Translations under genes and position numbers: made by a program
NCBI RefSeq assembly: GCF_008801935.1
Contig: NZ_VZOT01000005.1
Location: forward strand, 62,001 to 126,000
DNA length: 64,000 nucleotides
Direction of reading: 5' to 3'
From: Comamonas kerstersii
GTDB taxonomy: Bacteria > Pseudomonadota > Gammaproteobacteria > Burkholderiales > Burkholderiaceae_C
In this document: positions 1 to 11,237 of the stretch, piece after piece
Layout: each line of letters opens with the position of its first letter
Position numbering within the stretch: the first letter of the stretch is position 1
Notes under the pieces: generated by a model
Databases searched by the model: none
The model's input: the letters and a program-made list of their open reading frames with translations, nothing else
Told to the model about the DNA's origin: nothing

Positions 1-991
1 CCGCCGCCACATAGTCTGCATCGTGCATGCGCGAGAGGTCGTGAAGGAAGAGCACGGCGTCTGCCGCGGCAATCTCCTCCCAGGCACGCGCAATGCCGAT
101 GCGCTCCACCTCATCGTCGCTGTCGCGCAGGCCTGCAGTGTCAATCACATGCAGGGGCACACCGGCGATCTGGATGGTCTGCTGCACCTTGTCGCGCGTA
201 GTGCCTGCAATCGGCGTGACGATGGCCAGCTCTGCGCCTGCCAGCGCATTGAGCAGCGAGCTTTTGCCCGCATTGGGCTGGCCCGCAATCACCACCTTGA
301 TGCCTTCGCGCAACAGCGCGCCCTGCTGGGTGCGTGCCAGCACCAGGCCGAGCTGGTCGCGCAGGCTGTCGAGCTGGCCGTAGGCATCGGCCTTTTGCAG
401 AAAGTCGATTTCTTCTTCGGGGAAGTCCAGCGTGGCCTCCACCAGCATGCGCAGGTGCACCAGTGCGTCACGCAGTTCGCCAATCTCGCGCGAGAACTCG
501 CCCGACAGCGATCGGCTGGCACTGCGCGCAGCGGCTTCGGTGCTGGCGTCGATCAGGTCGGCAATCGCCTCGGCCTGGGCCAGATCGATCTTGTCGTTCA
601 TGAAGGCGCGCTGGGTGAACTCTCCGGGCTCAGCCAGACGCAGACCGGGCAGCACGGGAGCATCCGCTTGCGTGCGTGCCTGCGCCGCTTCCAGGCAGCG
701 GGCCAGCAGCAGCTGCAGCACCACGGGGCCGCCGTGGGCCTGCAGTTCCAGCACGTCTTCGCCGGTGTAGCTGTTGGGGCCGGGAAAGTAAATCGCCAGA
801 CCGTGGTCAATGGGCGCGCCCTTGCTGTCTCGAAAGGGCAGATAGGTGGCCTCGCGGGGCTTGAGATCCTTGCCCAGCAGGTGGCGCACAAAGCCTGCCA
901 GCTGCTTTCCGGAGACACGCACAATGCCCACGGCCCCGCGTCCGGGGGCTGTGGCAATGGCGACGATGGGGTCGTTATGGCGCGCAAGCAT
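1..991 (-). CDS. mnmE: tRNA uridine-5-carboxymethylaminomethyl(34) synthesis GTPase MnmE, C-terminus cut by window edge
   Basis: MnmE, with MnmG, modifies the wobble uridine (U34) of certain tRNAs; it is a cytoplasmic GTPase needing formyl-THF and K+. Reading the minus strand from the ATG at 991 gives [20 protein letters not shown], the standard start of the family, followed by the formyl-THF-binding TrmE N domain. The G1 loop GQPNAGKSS lies near residue 237 (about 262-288) and the G3 motif [16 protein letters not shown] near residue 285. About 330 codons are present, against roughly 460-480 for the full protein; the missing part is the end of the G domain and the C-terminal helical domain with its catalytic Cys. 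The rpmH-rnpA-yidD-yidC-mnmE order is the common proteobacterial origin-side arrangement. Confidence 0.95.
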   Translation of the reverse strand, partial: MLARHNDPIVAIATAPGRGAVGIVRVSGKQLAGFVRHLLGKDLKPREATYLPFRDSKGAPIDHGLAIYFPGPNSYTGEDVLELQAHGGPVVLQLLLARCLEAAQARTQADAPVLPGLRLAEPGEFTQRAFMNDKIDLAQAEAIADLIDASTEAAARSASRSLSGEFSREIGELRDALVHLRMLVEATLDFPEEEIDFLQKADAYGQLDSLRDQLGLVLARTQQGALLREGIKVVIAGQPNAGKSSLLNALAGAELAIVTPIAGTTRDKVQQTIQIAGVPLHVIDTAGLRDSDDEVERIGIARAWEEIAAADAVLFLHDLSRMHDADYVAA

Positions 992-1036
992 GGCTGGTCA
1001 TCCTATGTTGGGCTGCCACTGCGGCAGCCTTCCTTC

Positions 1037-1129
1037 AAAACAGGAGCACTTTGCGCTCGTCTTTATTGGTTTTCAGCATGATTTCTATCTGAAACCTAGA
1101 GCACACAAGCGCTAAACGCTCTTGTTTTT
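1037..1129. repeat. Dispersed intergenic repeat, copy A (long form)
   Basis: Arms gagcactttgcgctcgt and acaagcgctaaacgctcttg flank an inner segment containing tttctatctgaaac. It lies between the yidC stop and the mnmE start, just past the yidC terminator. It matches the other copies in the outer arms and partly in the inner TATCTGAAA segment. Confidence 0.6.
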
Positions 1130-1158
1130 AAAGAACAAGGGCCGCTTGCGCGGCCCCT
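1130..1158 (-). terminator. Rho-independent terminator after yidC
   Basis: The stem GGGCCGC/GCGGCCC (1139-1145 / 1150-1156, loop TTGC) is followed on the minus strand by TTGTTCTTT. It sits about 30 bp past the yidC stop. Confidence 0.75.
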
Positions 1159-1186
1159 GATGCTTTCTCTCAGCGCAAGGGCTGAA

Positions 1187-2893
1187 TTATTTCTTCTTGT
1201 TGTTGCTGTCAGGCGTTTTCTTCAAGAAGCTGGGCAGGTTGAACTGCGGTGGCACACCCATGCGTGTGTTGATGACCCACTGCTGGGCAATCGACAGGAT
1301 GTTGTTGGTCAGCCAGTACAGCACCAGACCTGCGGGGAACATGAAGAACATCACGCTGAAGATCAGCGGCATGATCCACATCATCTTGGCCTGCATAGGA
1401 TCTGGCGGCACAGGGTTCAGGGCCGTCTGCAGCATGGTGGACAGCAGCATCAGCACAGGCAGGATGAACAGCGGATCCTTGGCCGACAGGTCAGAAATCC
1501 ACAGCCAGCTGGCGTGACGGATTTCCACCGACGACAGCAGCACCCAGTACAGCGCAATAAACACTGGAATCTGGATCATGATGGGGAAGCAGCCACCCAT
1601 GGGGTTGACCTTTTCCTCACGGTAGATGCGCATCATCTCCTGCTGCATCTGCTGGGGATTGTTCTTCAGGCGCTCACGCATCTCCATGATGCGGGGGTTG
1701 ATGGCCTTCATCTTGGCCATCGAGGCATAGGCCTTGGCGTTGAGCCAGTAGAACAGAATCTTCAGGAACAGCACCAGACCCACGATGGACCAGCCCCAGT
1801 TGCCCAGCACGCTGTGGATCTTGTCCAGCAGCCAGTACAGCGGCTTGGCCAGAATGGTCAGCCAGCCGTAGTCCTTGACCAGTTCCAGGCCAGGAGCCAG
1901 CGCTTCCAGCACCTTCTCCAGCTGAGGACCGGCGAACAGGCGTGCGTCCAGCGTCTTGGTCTCACCGGGCTGGATGGTGCCCAGCGGCGTGATCAGGCCG
2001 GCAGCAAACAGGTCGTTGCCCACCTTGCGGGCAAAGTTGTCGCGGTAGATGCCTTCACCCAGCAGCCAGGCGCTGGCAAAGTAGTGCTGCACCATGGCCA
2101 CATAGCCGCTGTTCGCAGTTTCCTGGAAGCTGGCCTTGCCCTTGGTGATGTCCTCAAACGACACCTTCTGGAACTTCTGCTCTTCCGAGTAGAACGCAGG
2201 GCCGGTGTAGGTGGAGTAGAAAGCACTGTCTGCACCTTCGTGCGTGCCATCACGCATCAGCTGCAGGTACAGCTGGGGCGTCACGGCAGCGCTGCCGGTG
2301 TTGACCACTTCATGCTTGACACCAATGGCGTAGGAGCCACGCTTGAGCGTAAACGTCTTGATCAGCTTCACGCCACCCTGCTCGGGCGATTCAAAGCGCA
2401 CCTGCAGCTCGTCCTGACCGTCCTTGAGTTCACGGTCGCCAGGCAGCAGGTTCATCACGGTCTTGTGGGTGGGGAAGTCGCCCCCCACCAGACCCGTCTG
2501 GGCCACATAGACGCGCTTTGCACTGTCTTCAAACAGCACGAAAGGCTGCTTCAGGCTTTCGTTCTGGGCGTAGTCCAGCAGCTCGGCATTCACCACCGCA
2601 CCGCCCTGGCCGTCAAAGGTCAGACGCAGCACATCGGTAGACACCGTGACTTTTTCGCGCACAACGGGCGCGGTCTCAGGCATGTCAGGCAGCGCAGCCG
2701 CACCAGAAGCAGACTGTGCACTGGCCTCAGGCACATCCGCAGGCTTGTCCTGTGCAGGCGCCGTAGCCGTCGCTGGCGCAGGAGTTGGGAAAAACGTGGC
2801 AGGTCTGCCATTGTGGATTTGCCATTGGTCCCATAGCAGCACTATGGAGAAACCAAATATCACCCACAGGATGGTGCGGCGAATGTCGTTCAT
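1187..2893 (-). CDS. yidC: Membrane protein insertase YidC
   Basis: YidC inserts and folds inner-membrane proteins, alone or with SecYEG. The 568-aa protein has the Gram-negative five-TM layout: an N-terminal anchor (IRRTILWVIFGFSIVLLW, about residues 4-21), a large periplasmic P1 domain (about 60-345), then the conserved C-terminal 60KD_IMP core with the amphipathic loop containing NPRIMEMRERLKNNPQQMQQ and the MGGCFPIMIQIPVFIALYW helix. The C-terminus is basic (PSFLKKTPDSNNKKK), as expected for a ribosome-contacting tail. Its start overlaps the yidD stop by 4 bp (ATGA), so the two are translationally coupled in the rpmH-rnpA-yidD-yidC cluster. Confidence 0.97.
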   Translation of the reverse strand: MNDIRRTILWVIFGFSIVLLWDQWQIHNGRPATFFPTPAPATATAPAQDKPADVPEASAQSASGAAALPDMPETAPVVREKVTVSTDVLRLTFDGQGGAVVNAELLDYAQNESLKQPFVLFEDSAKRVYVAQTGLVGGDFPTHKTVMNLLPGDRELKDGQDELQVRFESPEQGGVKLIKTFTLKRGSYAIGVKHEVVNTGSAAVTPQLYLQLMRDGTHEGADSAFYSTYTGPAFYSEEQKFQKVSFEDITKGKASFQETANSGYVAMVQHYFASAWLLGEGIYRDNFARKVGNDLFAAGLITPLGTIQPGETKTLDARLFAGPQLEKVLEALAPGLELVKDYGWLTILAKPLYWLLDKIHSVLGNWGWSIVGLVLFLKILFYWLNAKAYASMAKMKAINPRIMEMRERLKNNPQQMQQEMMRIYREEKVNPMGGCFPIMIQIPVFIALYWVLLSSVEIRHASWLWISDLSAKDPLFILPVLMLLSTMLQTALNPVPPDPMQAKMMWIMPLIFSVMFFMFPAGLVLYWLTNNILSIAQQWVINTRMGVPPQFNLPSFLKKTPDSNNKKK

Positions 2894-3162
2894 GAAGACT
2901 TCTTTGGTGAGGAAGAGGAGGTCAAAGCAGTAAACAGCTTGGGCGCTTTTTCAGGCACGGGATCATGCCCTCCATCACACCACGGGTGACAGCGTACCAG
3001 CCGACGCAGCGTCAGATACGAACCGGCTGCTGCGCCATGTCGTTCCAGCGCCTGCAGGGAGTAGACAGAGCAGGTCGGCTCAAAGCGGCAGGCAGAGCCC
3101 AGCCAGGGGCTCAGCAGCAGACGGTAGCCACGCACTATCGCCATGAGCAGGGCCTTCATCAT
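2890..3162 (-). CDS. yidD: Membrane protein insertion efficiency factor YidD
   Basis: A small membrane-associated protein that helps YidC-dependent insertion. The 90-aa product begins MMKALLMAIVRGYRLLLSPW and carries the family signature of cysteines in CRFEPTCSVYSLQAL and the RRLVRCHPWCDGGHDPVP segment (DUF37/HAF domain). The ATG at 3162 is chosen because it opens exactly at the start of the conserved domain, 4 bp after the rnpA stop; a second ATG follows directly at 3159. The C-terminus overlaps the yidC start. Confidence 0.95.
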   Translation of the reverse strand: MMKALLMAIVRGYRLLLSPWLGSACRFEPTCSVYSLQALERHGAAAGSYLTLRRLVRCHPWCDGGHDPVPEKAPKLFTALTSSSSPKKSS

Positions 3163-3166
3163 GCGC

Positions 3167-3685
3167 CTACCCCGGACTTGGTTCCGTCGCTGCGGCGACG
3201 GGCGGTGTCTGCTTGGGCGCAGCACTTTGCTTGCGCCGCGTGGCATGTGCCAGCAGCTGCTGCAGCTCGGCGCGCACGGCCCGCTTGAGCGGCTCGGAGC
3301 TGGCACTGATGAATTGCTTACGGTCAAAGCCCGCGCGCAGGCGCACCACATAGGCCGCTGCAGGCAAGGCTTGCAGCTGCGAGGCGCTGTCGCTGACGAC
3401 GGCATACACCTGACGCTTGATCAGGTGCCGAGTCACCGAGTGCTTGGCCCAGCGCTTGGGTGCCATGCAGCCTATCCACACCTGCGGCATCTTGCACCCG
3501 GGCACGACAAACAGGGCCTGCGGCGCCTGCTCTGCGAGCTTTGCACCGGGCCCTGTTGGCTCAGCGTCCTTGACGACATCGGCTTCACTGAGCACCAGAC
3601 GGTGCAAAGCAAAGTGCGGCGTCCGGGAAACAACTCCCCCGGACATGGTCGCCTGAAATTGGGAGCGCGTCTTCAGCCGTTGCAT
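3167..3685 (-). CDS. rnpA: Ribonuclease P protein component, extended form
   Basis: This protein binds the RNase P RNA and helps 5'-processing of pre-tRNA. With the start at MQRLKTRSQFQATMSGG the protein is 172 aa, longer than the usual 110-130 aa. The extra length comes from an insertion around DVVKDAEPTGPGAKLAEQAP and an Ala/Pro/Thr-rich C-terminal tail. The RNR-motif region reads AKHSVTRHLIKRQVYA, so the usual Asn of R-N-R is His here. An in-frame upstream codon at 3706 could add seven residues, but the family normally starts at M-x-R-L-K. The gene sits between rpmH and yidD as expected. Confidence 0.93.
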   Translation of the reverse strand: MQRLKTRSQFQATMSGGVVSRTPHFALHRLVLSEADVVKDAEPTGPGAKLAEQAPQALFVVPGCKMPQVWIGCMAPKRWAKHSVTRHLIKRQVYAVVSDSASQLQALPAAAYVVRLRAGFDRKQFISASSEPLKRAVRAELQQLLAHATRRKQSAAPKQTPPVAAATEPSPG

Positions 3686-3746
3686 CACAGCACGCCCTGC
3701 CAGCAAGCAGGTAATGGTGTCAGGCAGTCGGCCAAGCTGGCAGTCC

Positions 3747-3881
3747 TTAGACAGCCAGACGCTTGCGACCCTTGGCGCGGCGTGCGTTGATCACGGCACG
3801 GCCGCCCTTGGTCTTCATGCGCACCAGGAAACCGTGGGTGCGAGCGCGCTTGGTCTTGGAGGGTTGGTATGTACGCTTCAT
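3747..3881 (-). CDS. rpmH: 50S ribosomal protein L34
   Basis: The 44-aa product starts [18 protein letters not shown] and ends [10 protein letters not shown], a near-invariant small basic protein of the large subunit. The ATG at 3881 is preceded by AAGGAACGAAC, a good ribosome binding site. It is the first gene of the leftward rpmH-rnpA-yidD-yidC cluster and is divergent from dnaA. Confidence 0.98.
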   Translation of the reverse strand: MKRTYQPSKTKRARTHGFLVRMKTKGGRAVINARRAKGRKRLAV

Positions 3882-4233
3882 GTTCGTTCCTTGAGAAGGT
3901 TCAGTTGTTTTGACCGGCCTGTGCATTCCGCATGAATGCACGCGGCCCAATTTTCCCCGACTCGGCACGTCTGCAGGCGCTGCGGCTCAACAAAAGGCAA
4001 CTGCTGCAAAAAGCCTTGCACGGGGCCATATCACCCTGAACACATTCAGGGAAACCCAAAATTATCTCAGTGTTAGCACTCTCTTGCAATGTCCCTCTGA
4101 AGATGGCCCAAAATACGTAATTTCCGCAGTCAGAATAAAAAAGTGCCACTGGTTTGTGGATAACTTTTTGAAAAGCTACAATCCTCACCCCGCATCCGTT
4201 CCTCCTATCCACAAAAAAGTACCACCCATTGCA
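3882..4233. other. rpmH-dnaA intergenic region, probable chromosomal origin (oriC)
   Basis: This is the 352-bp divergent gap between rpmH and dnaA. It holds one perfect DnaA box (4155-4163, TTATCCACA on the minus strand), an 8/9 match (4205-4213, CTATCCACA), an A+T-rich stretch around 4105-4145, and two perfect hairpins: GTGCATTC/GAATGCAC at 3921-3941 and CCCTGAA/TTCAGGG at 4034-4051. The location next to dnaA-dnaN is the usual one for oriC in this family. Only two good boxes are visible, fewer than in a classic origin, so origin function is inferred from context. Confidence 0.55.
4154..4182 (+). promoter_or_regulatory. dnaA promoter with DnaA box over the -35 element
   Basis: TTGTGG (4154-4159) and TACAAT (4177-4182) are separated by 17 bp and lie about 50 bp upstream of the dnaA start. 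The perfect DnaA box at 4155-4163 covers the -35 hexamer, and an 8/9 box follows at 4205-4213 in the likely leader. This layout suggests repression of dnaA by its own product, as known in other bacteria; that is inference. Confidence 0.6.
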
Positions 4234-5640
4234 ATGACAGAGGAACTCACCAATGACGCAGGCTTAGGCCTTTGGCTCGCCTGCGTTGAGCAGCTCAGTC
4301 AAGACCTGCCTGAACAACAATTCAACACCTGGATCAAGCCTTTGACCGCCGTTGTGGCTGAAGACTTCTCCAAGGTGACGGTGTACGTGGCCAACCGCTT
4401 CAAGCTGGACTGGATTCGTGCCCAGTACGCAGCCCGCATTGCTGGTTTGCTGGAAGATCTGTACGGCCAACCGGTGACACTGGAGTTAGCACTCGCTCAG
4501 CGTGAAGGCGTGACACGCACTTATGTGCGCCCCTATCAGGCCGAGCGCAGCACGCCTGCAGAAGTGCCTACGCTGCTGCCTGCCAATGCCGCACCGGAAG
4601 AGTCTGCGGCACCGGCTTTCCGCACCCGCCTGAACTCTGCCCTGACCTTTGAAACGCTGGTGGAAGGTACTGCCAACCGCATGGCACGCTCGGCGGCCAT
4701 GCACGTGGCGGCTTCGCCCGGACACCTGTACAACCCACTGTTTATCTACGGGGGTGTGGGTCTGGGTAAAACCCACCTGGTACATGCTGTGGGCAACAAG
4801 CTGCTGGAAGACCGTCCGGATGCCAAGGTTCTCTACATCCACGCTGAACAATTTGTCTCGGATGTGGTCAAGGCTTACCAGCGCCGCACCTTTGATGAGT
4901 TCAAGGAGCGCTATCACTCGCTCGATCTTTTGTTGATCGACGACGTACAGTTTTTCGCCAACAAAGACCGTACGCAGGAAGAGTTCTTTAACGCGTTCGA
5001 AGCTCTGCTGGCCAAGAAGAGCCACATCGTGATGACATCAGACACCTACCCCAAGGGTCTGACCAATATCCACGAACGCCTGGTTTCGCGTTTTGACTCG
5101 GGACTGACCGTGGCCATTGAGCCACCCGAGCTGGAAATGCGCGTGGCGATTCTGATCAACAAGGCCCGCGCCGAAAACGCTGAGATGCCGGAAGAGGTCG
5201 CCTTCTTCGTGGCCAAGAACGTACGCTCCAACGTGCGTGAGCTGGAAGGCGCACTGCGCAAGATTCTTGCTTACTCGCGTTTCAACCAGAAAGAGATCTC
5301 CATCCAGCTGGCGCGTGAAGCGCTGCGCGATCTGCTGAGCATTCAGAACCGCCAGATCAGCGTGGAGAACATCCAGAAAACCGTGGCCGACTACTACAAG
5401 ATCAAGGTGGCGGATATGTACAGCAAGAAGCGCCCCGCGTCGATTGCCCGTCCGCGCCAGATCGCCATGTACCTGGCCAAGGAACTGACCCAGAAGAGCC
5501 TGCCCGAAATTGGCGAGCTGTTCGGTGGTCGCGACCACACCACAGTGCTGCACGCGGTGCGCAAGATTGCCGCCGAGCGACAGCAACAGACCGAGCTGAA
5601 CCAGCAATTGCATGTGCTGGAGCAAACGCTCAAAGGCTGA
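4234..5640 (+). CDS. dnaA: Chromosomal replication initiator DnaA
   Basis: DnaA is an AAA+ ATPase that binds DnaA boxes and opens the origin. The 468-aa protein has domain I at about 5-80 ([20 protein letters not shown]), a variable linker, Walker [11 protein letters not shown] near residue 173, Walker [11 protein letters not shown] near 231, and the C-terminal helix-turn-helix with [20 protein letters not shown] near 425-445. The frame is open for over 100 codons upstream, but the ATG at 4234 matches the family N-terminus and lies after the promoter and DnaA boxes. No strong Shine-Dalgarno is visible before it. Confidence 0.97.
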   Translation: MTEELTNDAGLGLWLACVEQLSQDLPEQQFNTWIKPLTAVVAEDFSKVTVYVANRFKLDWIRAQYAARIAGLLEDLYGQPVTLELALAQREGVTRTYVRPYQAERSTPAEVPTLLPANAAPEESAAPAFRTRLNSALTFETLVEGTANRMARSAAMHVAASPGHLYNPLFIYGGVGLGKTHLVHAVGNKLLEDRPDAKVLYIHAEQFVSDVVKAYQRRTFDEFKERYHSLDLLLIDDVQFFANKDRTQEEFFNAFEALLAKKSHIVMTSDTYPKGLTNIHERLVSRFDSGLTVAIEPPELEMRVAILINKARAENAEMPEEVAFFVAKNVRSNVRELEGALRKILAYSRFNQKEISIQLAREALRDLLSIQNRQISVENIQKTVADYYKIKVADMYSKKRPASIARPRQIAMYLAKELTQKSLPEIGELFGGRDHTTVLHAVRKIAAERQQQTELNQQLHVLEQTLKG

Positions 5641-5770
5641 TGGAATTACCCCTCGTCCAGCCCGGGCCTACCGGGCAAAATGAGGGGGTTTTGAGTGGCA
5701 AGAGGGGGCGCTAAAGTGACGCCGCTGCTCAATCCCAAGACACCCGCATCCTGAAAACTCAGAGGTTGAC

Positions 5771-6892
5771 ATGATCGTCCTGAAAGCCACACAAGACAAA
5801 GTTCTCGCGGTCCTGCAATCGGTGTCCGGCATTGTTGAACGCCGCCACACCCTGCCCATCCTGGCGAACGTGCTGATCAAAAAGACCGGCAACGCCATGC
5901 AATTTACCACCAGCGATCTGGAAATCCAGATTCGCACCACCGCAGAACTCGGTGGCGACACGGGTGACTTCGCGACCACCATCGGCGCGCGCAAGCTCAT
6001 CGACATTCTCAAGACCATGCCCGGCGACCAGACCGTGGCCCTGGAGTCGCAGCAGTCCAAGATGATTTTGAAGGGCGGCAAGAGCCGCTTTACGCTGCAG
6101 ACCCTGCCCGCGGAAGACTTCCCGCTGGTGCAGGAAGCGGCCAACTTTGGCCCGGCCTTCAGCGTGCCCCAGAAGGTACTCAAGGACCTGATGGGCCAGG
6201 TCTCGTTTGCCATGGCGGTGCAGGACATTCGCTACTACCTCAACGGCATTCTGTTCGTGGCCGAAGGCAATACGCTGAGCCTGGTGGCCACCGATGGTCA
6301 CCGCCTGGCCTGGGCCAGCGCCGAGCTGGACGTGGACGTGGGCGAGAAGCAGGAAGTCATCCTGCCCCGCAAGACCGTGCTAGAGCTGCAGCGCCTGCTG
6401 AGTGACGTGGGTGGCGAGAACTCGCCCCGCATCGAAATGCAGTTTGCGAACAACCAGGCCAAGTTCACCTTTGGCGGCATGGAGTTCGTGACCAAGCTGG
6501 TCGAGGGCAAGTTCCCTGACTACAACCGCGTGATTCCACGCAACCACCAGAACAGCGTCACCCTGGGCCGCGCACCGCTGCTGGCTTCGCTGCAGCGCAC
6601 GGCCATCATGACCAGCGACAAGTTCAAGGGCGTGCGCCTGACGATTGAGCCTGGCACGCTGCGTGTGGCATCCAACAACGCCGACCAGGAAGAGGCGGTG
6701 GACGAACTCGATATCGACTACGGCAGCGACGCCATCGACATCGGCTTCAACGTCACCTACCTGCTGGACGTGCTGTCCAATATGTCGCAGGACATGGTCA
6801 AGATCGACCTGCAGGACAGCAACAGCTCCGCGCTAATCACCATCCCCGGCAACGACAACTTCAAGTACGTTGTCATGCCCATGCGCATTTGA
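5771..6892 (+). CDS. dnaN: DNA polymerase III beta sliding clamp
   Basis: The clamp encircles DNA and tethers polymerase III. The 373-aa protein starts MIVLKATQDKVLAVLQSVSG and ends with the canonical VVMPMRI tail, giving three clamp subdomains of about 120 residues each. SGIVERRHTLPILANVLIK near residue 20 is a hallmark of the family. It lies 130 bp after dnaA; a GCCCGG/CCGGGC hairpin in that gap (about 5660-5676) lacks a T-run, so dnaA and dnaN may be co-transcribed. Confidence 0.98.
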   Translation: MIVLKATQDKVLAVLQSVSGIVERRHTLPILANVLIKKTGNAMQFTTSDLEIQIRTTAELGGDTGDFATTIGARKLIDILKTMPGDQTVALESQQSKMILKGGKSRFTLQTLPAEDFPLVQEAANFGPAFSVPQKVLKDLMGQVSFAMAVQDIRYYLNGILFVAEGNTLSLVATDGHRLAWASAELDVDVGEKQEVILPRKTVLELQRLLSDVGGENSPRIEMQFANNQAKFTFGGMEFVTKLVEGKFPDYNRVIPRNHQNSVTLGRAPLLASLQRTAIMTSDKFKGVRLTIEPGTLRVASNNADQEEAVDELDIDYGSDAIDIGFNVTYLLDVLSNMSQDMVKIDLQDSNSSALITIPGNDNFKYVVMPMRI

Positions 6893-6938
6893 TGCGTCAC
6901 CGGATCAGGCGTGATAGTCTGATCACTTCTCAAAAAAA

Positions 6939-7022
6939 GTAGCGGCTGGCGCTTGCCACCGCTTCTTTTTGAAACGATTTATTGGTATTTCCCAGGCAAA
7001 CCAAGCGCAAGCAGCTCTTGAG
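6939..7022. repeat. Dispersed intergenic repeat, copy B (long form)
   Basis: Arms agtagcggctggcgcttg and ccaagcgcaagcagctcttg flank an inner segment with ctttttgaaacg and attggtatttccc. It fills most of the dnaN-gyrB gap and ends about 20 bp before the gyrB start, so it may be transcribed into the gyrB leader. Confidence 0.65.
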
Positions 7023-7029
7023 TTTGTAG

Positions 7030-9624
<2,595 letters not shown>

Positions 9625-9637
9625 TTTTTAAAAAATT

Positions 9638-9660
9638 AGAGCTATCAGCGCAAGCTGCAT
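9638..9660. repeat. Dispersed intergenic repeat, copy C (single arm)
   Basis: The segment agagctatcagcgcaagctgcat resembles one arm of the repeat family. It sits between the gyrB stop and its terminator. No second arm is visible. Confidence 0.35.
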
Positions 9661-9698
9661 AAGGCTTGAAGCCCTAAAAGGCTTCAAGCCTTTTTTGT
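9661..9698 (+). terminator. Rho-independent terminator after gyrB
   Basis: GGCTTGAAGCC (9663-9673), loop CTAAAA, GGCTTCAAGCC (9680-9690), then TTTTTT. The stem is perfect over 11 bp. Confidence 0.9.
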
Positions 9699-9727
9699 TT
9701 TTTAACCCGCCCCCGCGACACCATGAA

Positions 9728-9779
9728 TTTCAGTCAGTCTGTGACTGAAACAAGGCTGTATGTAACAACCAGATATAAT
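9728..9779 (+). promoter_or_regulatory. Operator-like palindrome and -10 element upstream of the lipoprotein operon
   Basis: TTTCAGTCA (9728-9736) and TGACTGAAA (9742-9750) form a perfect 9-bp inverted repeat with a 5-nt spacer. A consensus -10 TATAAT lies at 9774-9779, with no convincing -35 at the right distance. The palindrome occupies the place where an activator would bind. Its binding protein is unknown. Confidence 0.4.
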
Positions 9780-9862
9780 TGTTAATATTTGCAACAATAA
9801 CAGACTTTCGACGCCATCTTCCTGCACGGCTAGATGTGGCGGATGCTTAGGACGACGCTTTT

Positions 9863-10550
9863 ATGTTTACTTGGAAAGGCGCTTTGAATGCAGCGCTCTT
9901 GAGTGGTTGCGCAATCTTGGCGGGCTGCAAAACTGCTCCCATGCCAGTTGGCCAGCAATTTTGCGACGTCTGAGCAATACAAGCTTCGGTCAGCCAGCCA
10001 CTGGAATACGGTGGCACAGGATGCGGTGACACAAACGCTGCAGAGCAAAGAGCTCCCCGCAGACGCCCCCGTCTATGTGCAAACCACAGACAACCCATCT
10101 ACGTTTGAAGTCAACTTCCACGAGTTTTTGCTGACCCATTTGGTACGCCAAGGCTTCAACGTTCAAGCACAGCCCAATCCGTCTGATGTGGTGCTGGACT
10201 ACCAGGTACAAAAAGTGGTGCACATGGGTGCACTGCCTACAGCAGAACCCGGCCGCCATACGATGCTGGGAGCTGGTATTTGGGCGCTGTATGGCCTGCG
10301 TGATCAGCATCTGGATGTGATCATGGCAATCCCCACACTTTTGGGCTTTGGCCGTGACTGGCAAGAAAGCCGTATTGCCAACGGCCCCACACACAGCGAA
10401 GTGGTCGTTACGACCTCCGCATTGCAGCACGGTGCATACATCGCACGCTACACCGACACGTATTACATCCAGGATGCAGACCTTGCCTTGTTTGGACCTG
10501 GGAGCAGCAACAACTTTGAAGCCCGAACCATGAAGGTGGTGAACCAATGA
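9863..10550 (+). pseudogene. Putative lipoprotein gene with a +1 frameshift, FlgO-like neighbour
   Basis: From the ATG at 9863 (AGGA about 10 nt upstream) the sequence encodes a lipoprotein signal, MFTWKGALNAALLSGCAILA, with the lipobox LAGC, but the frame stops at 9971-9973 after 36 residues. The body of the protein (SEQYKLRSASHWNTVAQDAV through ARTMKVVNQ) continues in the next frame to 10550. Removing one T from the TTTT run at 9959-9962 joins the two into one 228-aa protein reading GQQFATSEQYKLRS. A GTG at 9903 would open the downstream frame, but its first 20 residues do not look like a natural N-terminus. The stop overlaps the next start by 4 bp (ATGA). No known function; a partner of the FlgO-like protein is an inference from coupling. 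Confidence 0.7.
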
Positions 10551-11104
10551 AGCGCTGGTTGAAGCTTTGCAGCGCAGTTGGCGTGGCTTTGTCCATGCAA
10601 GCATGTGCCTGGGTTCCGCCGATGCTGGGCGGTACTGCAGGGTATGGCGACCCGCAGCACAACCCTCTCATTGTCAGCAGTCAAAACGCAATTCACGCGC
10701 TCGCAGATGGCATGGCCAGGCATGAGCTGGGTGATGCTCCCGTACTGGTGGCGACGGTGGTGAACGTCAATCAGCTTTCCCGCTCTGCCCCTCTGGGCAG
10801 AACGCTGAGTGAGTTGTACGCCTCACAGCTGTCCAGGCTTGGCTTTAACGTGAAAGAATTGAAACTGCGTGGTGACGTGTTCATTCAGGAAGGTACCGGC
10901 GAGTTGCTGCTGTCGCGCGAAATACGCAACATTGCCGACACGCACAAGGCCAGTGCCGTCCTGGTTGGTACATATGCACAGGCCCGACAAAACGTCTACA
11001 TCAGCATCAAGCTGGTCCGCACAGGAGACAGCCGCATTGTCCGCAGCTACGACTATGCGCTTCCGTATGAGGCAGATATTCAAAAGCTGCTGGTGGGCAA
11101 CTGA
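10547..11104 (+). CDS. FlgO-like outer-membrane lipoprotein
   Basis: The 185-aa protein starts MKRWLKLCSAVGVALSMQAC, a lipoprotein-type signal with a slightly atypical lipobox (M-Q-A-C). The mature part (NPLIVSSQNAIHALADGM, APVLVATVVNVNQL, LSELYASQLSRLGFNVKELK, GELLLSREIRNIADTHKASA, VLVGTYAQARQNVYISIKLV) follows the FlgO fold: a conserved N-terminal helix, a nucleotide-binding-protein-like beta core, and a statement of gene-dose such as LVGTY. FlgO in Vibrio is needed for flagellar stability at the outer membrane, but no flagellar genes are near, so that role is not assured. It is translationally coupled to the broken upstream lipoprotein gene. Confidence 0.7.
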   Translation: MKRWLKLCSAVGVALSMQACAWVPPMLGGTAGYGDPQHNPLIVSSQNAIHALADGMARHELGDAPVLVATVVNVNQLSRSAPLGRTLSELYASQLSRLGFNVKELKLRGDVFIQEGTGELLLSREIRNIADTHKASAVLVGTYAQARQNVYISIKLVRTGDSRIVRSYDYALPYEADIQKLLVGN

Positions 11105-11174
11105 ACGGGCTTGAGCGCTGCCCGCTCAGTCCATACAGGACGGCAGATGCAGAGGCCATAGCACCACCAAAAAC

Positions 11175-11208
11175 AAAGCCTCTCAGGCGCAACACCTGAG
11201 AGGCTTTT
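11175..11208. terminator. Bidirectional terminator between the lipoprotein operon and ssb
   Basis: AAAGCCTCTCAGG (11175-11187), loop CGCAACA, CCTGAGAGGCTTT (11195-11207). The 13-bp stem has flanking A and T runs and can serve both convergent genes. Confidence 0.88.
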
Positions 11209-11237
11209 GTATGTATGAATCCGTACGGAATCAGGCC

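Noticed and set aside
9863-9973. Programmed frameshifting in the lipoprotein gene
   Set aside because: The TTTT run is short, there is no X-XXY-YYZ heptamer and no clear downstream stimulator. A simple +1 insertion explains it better.
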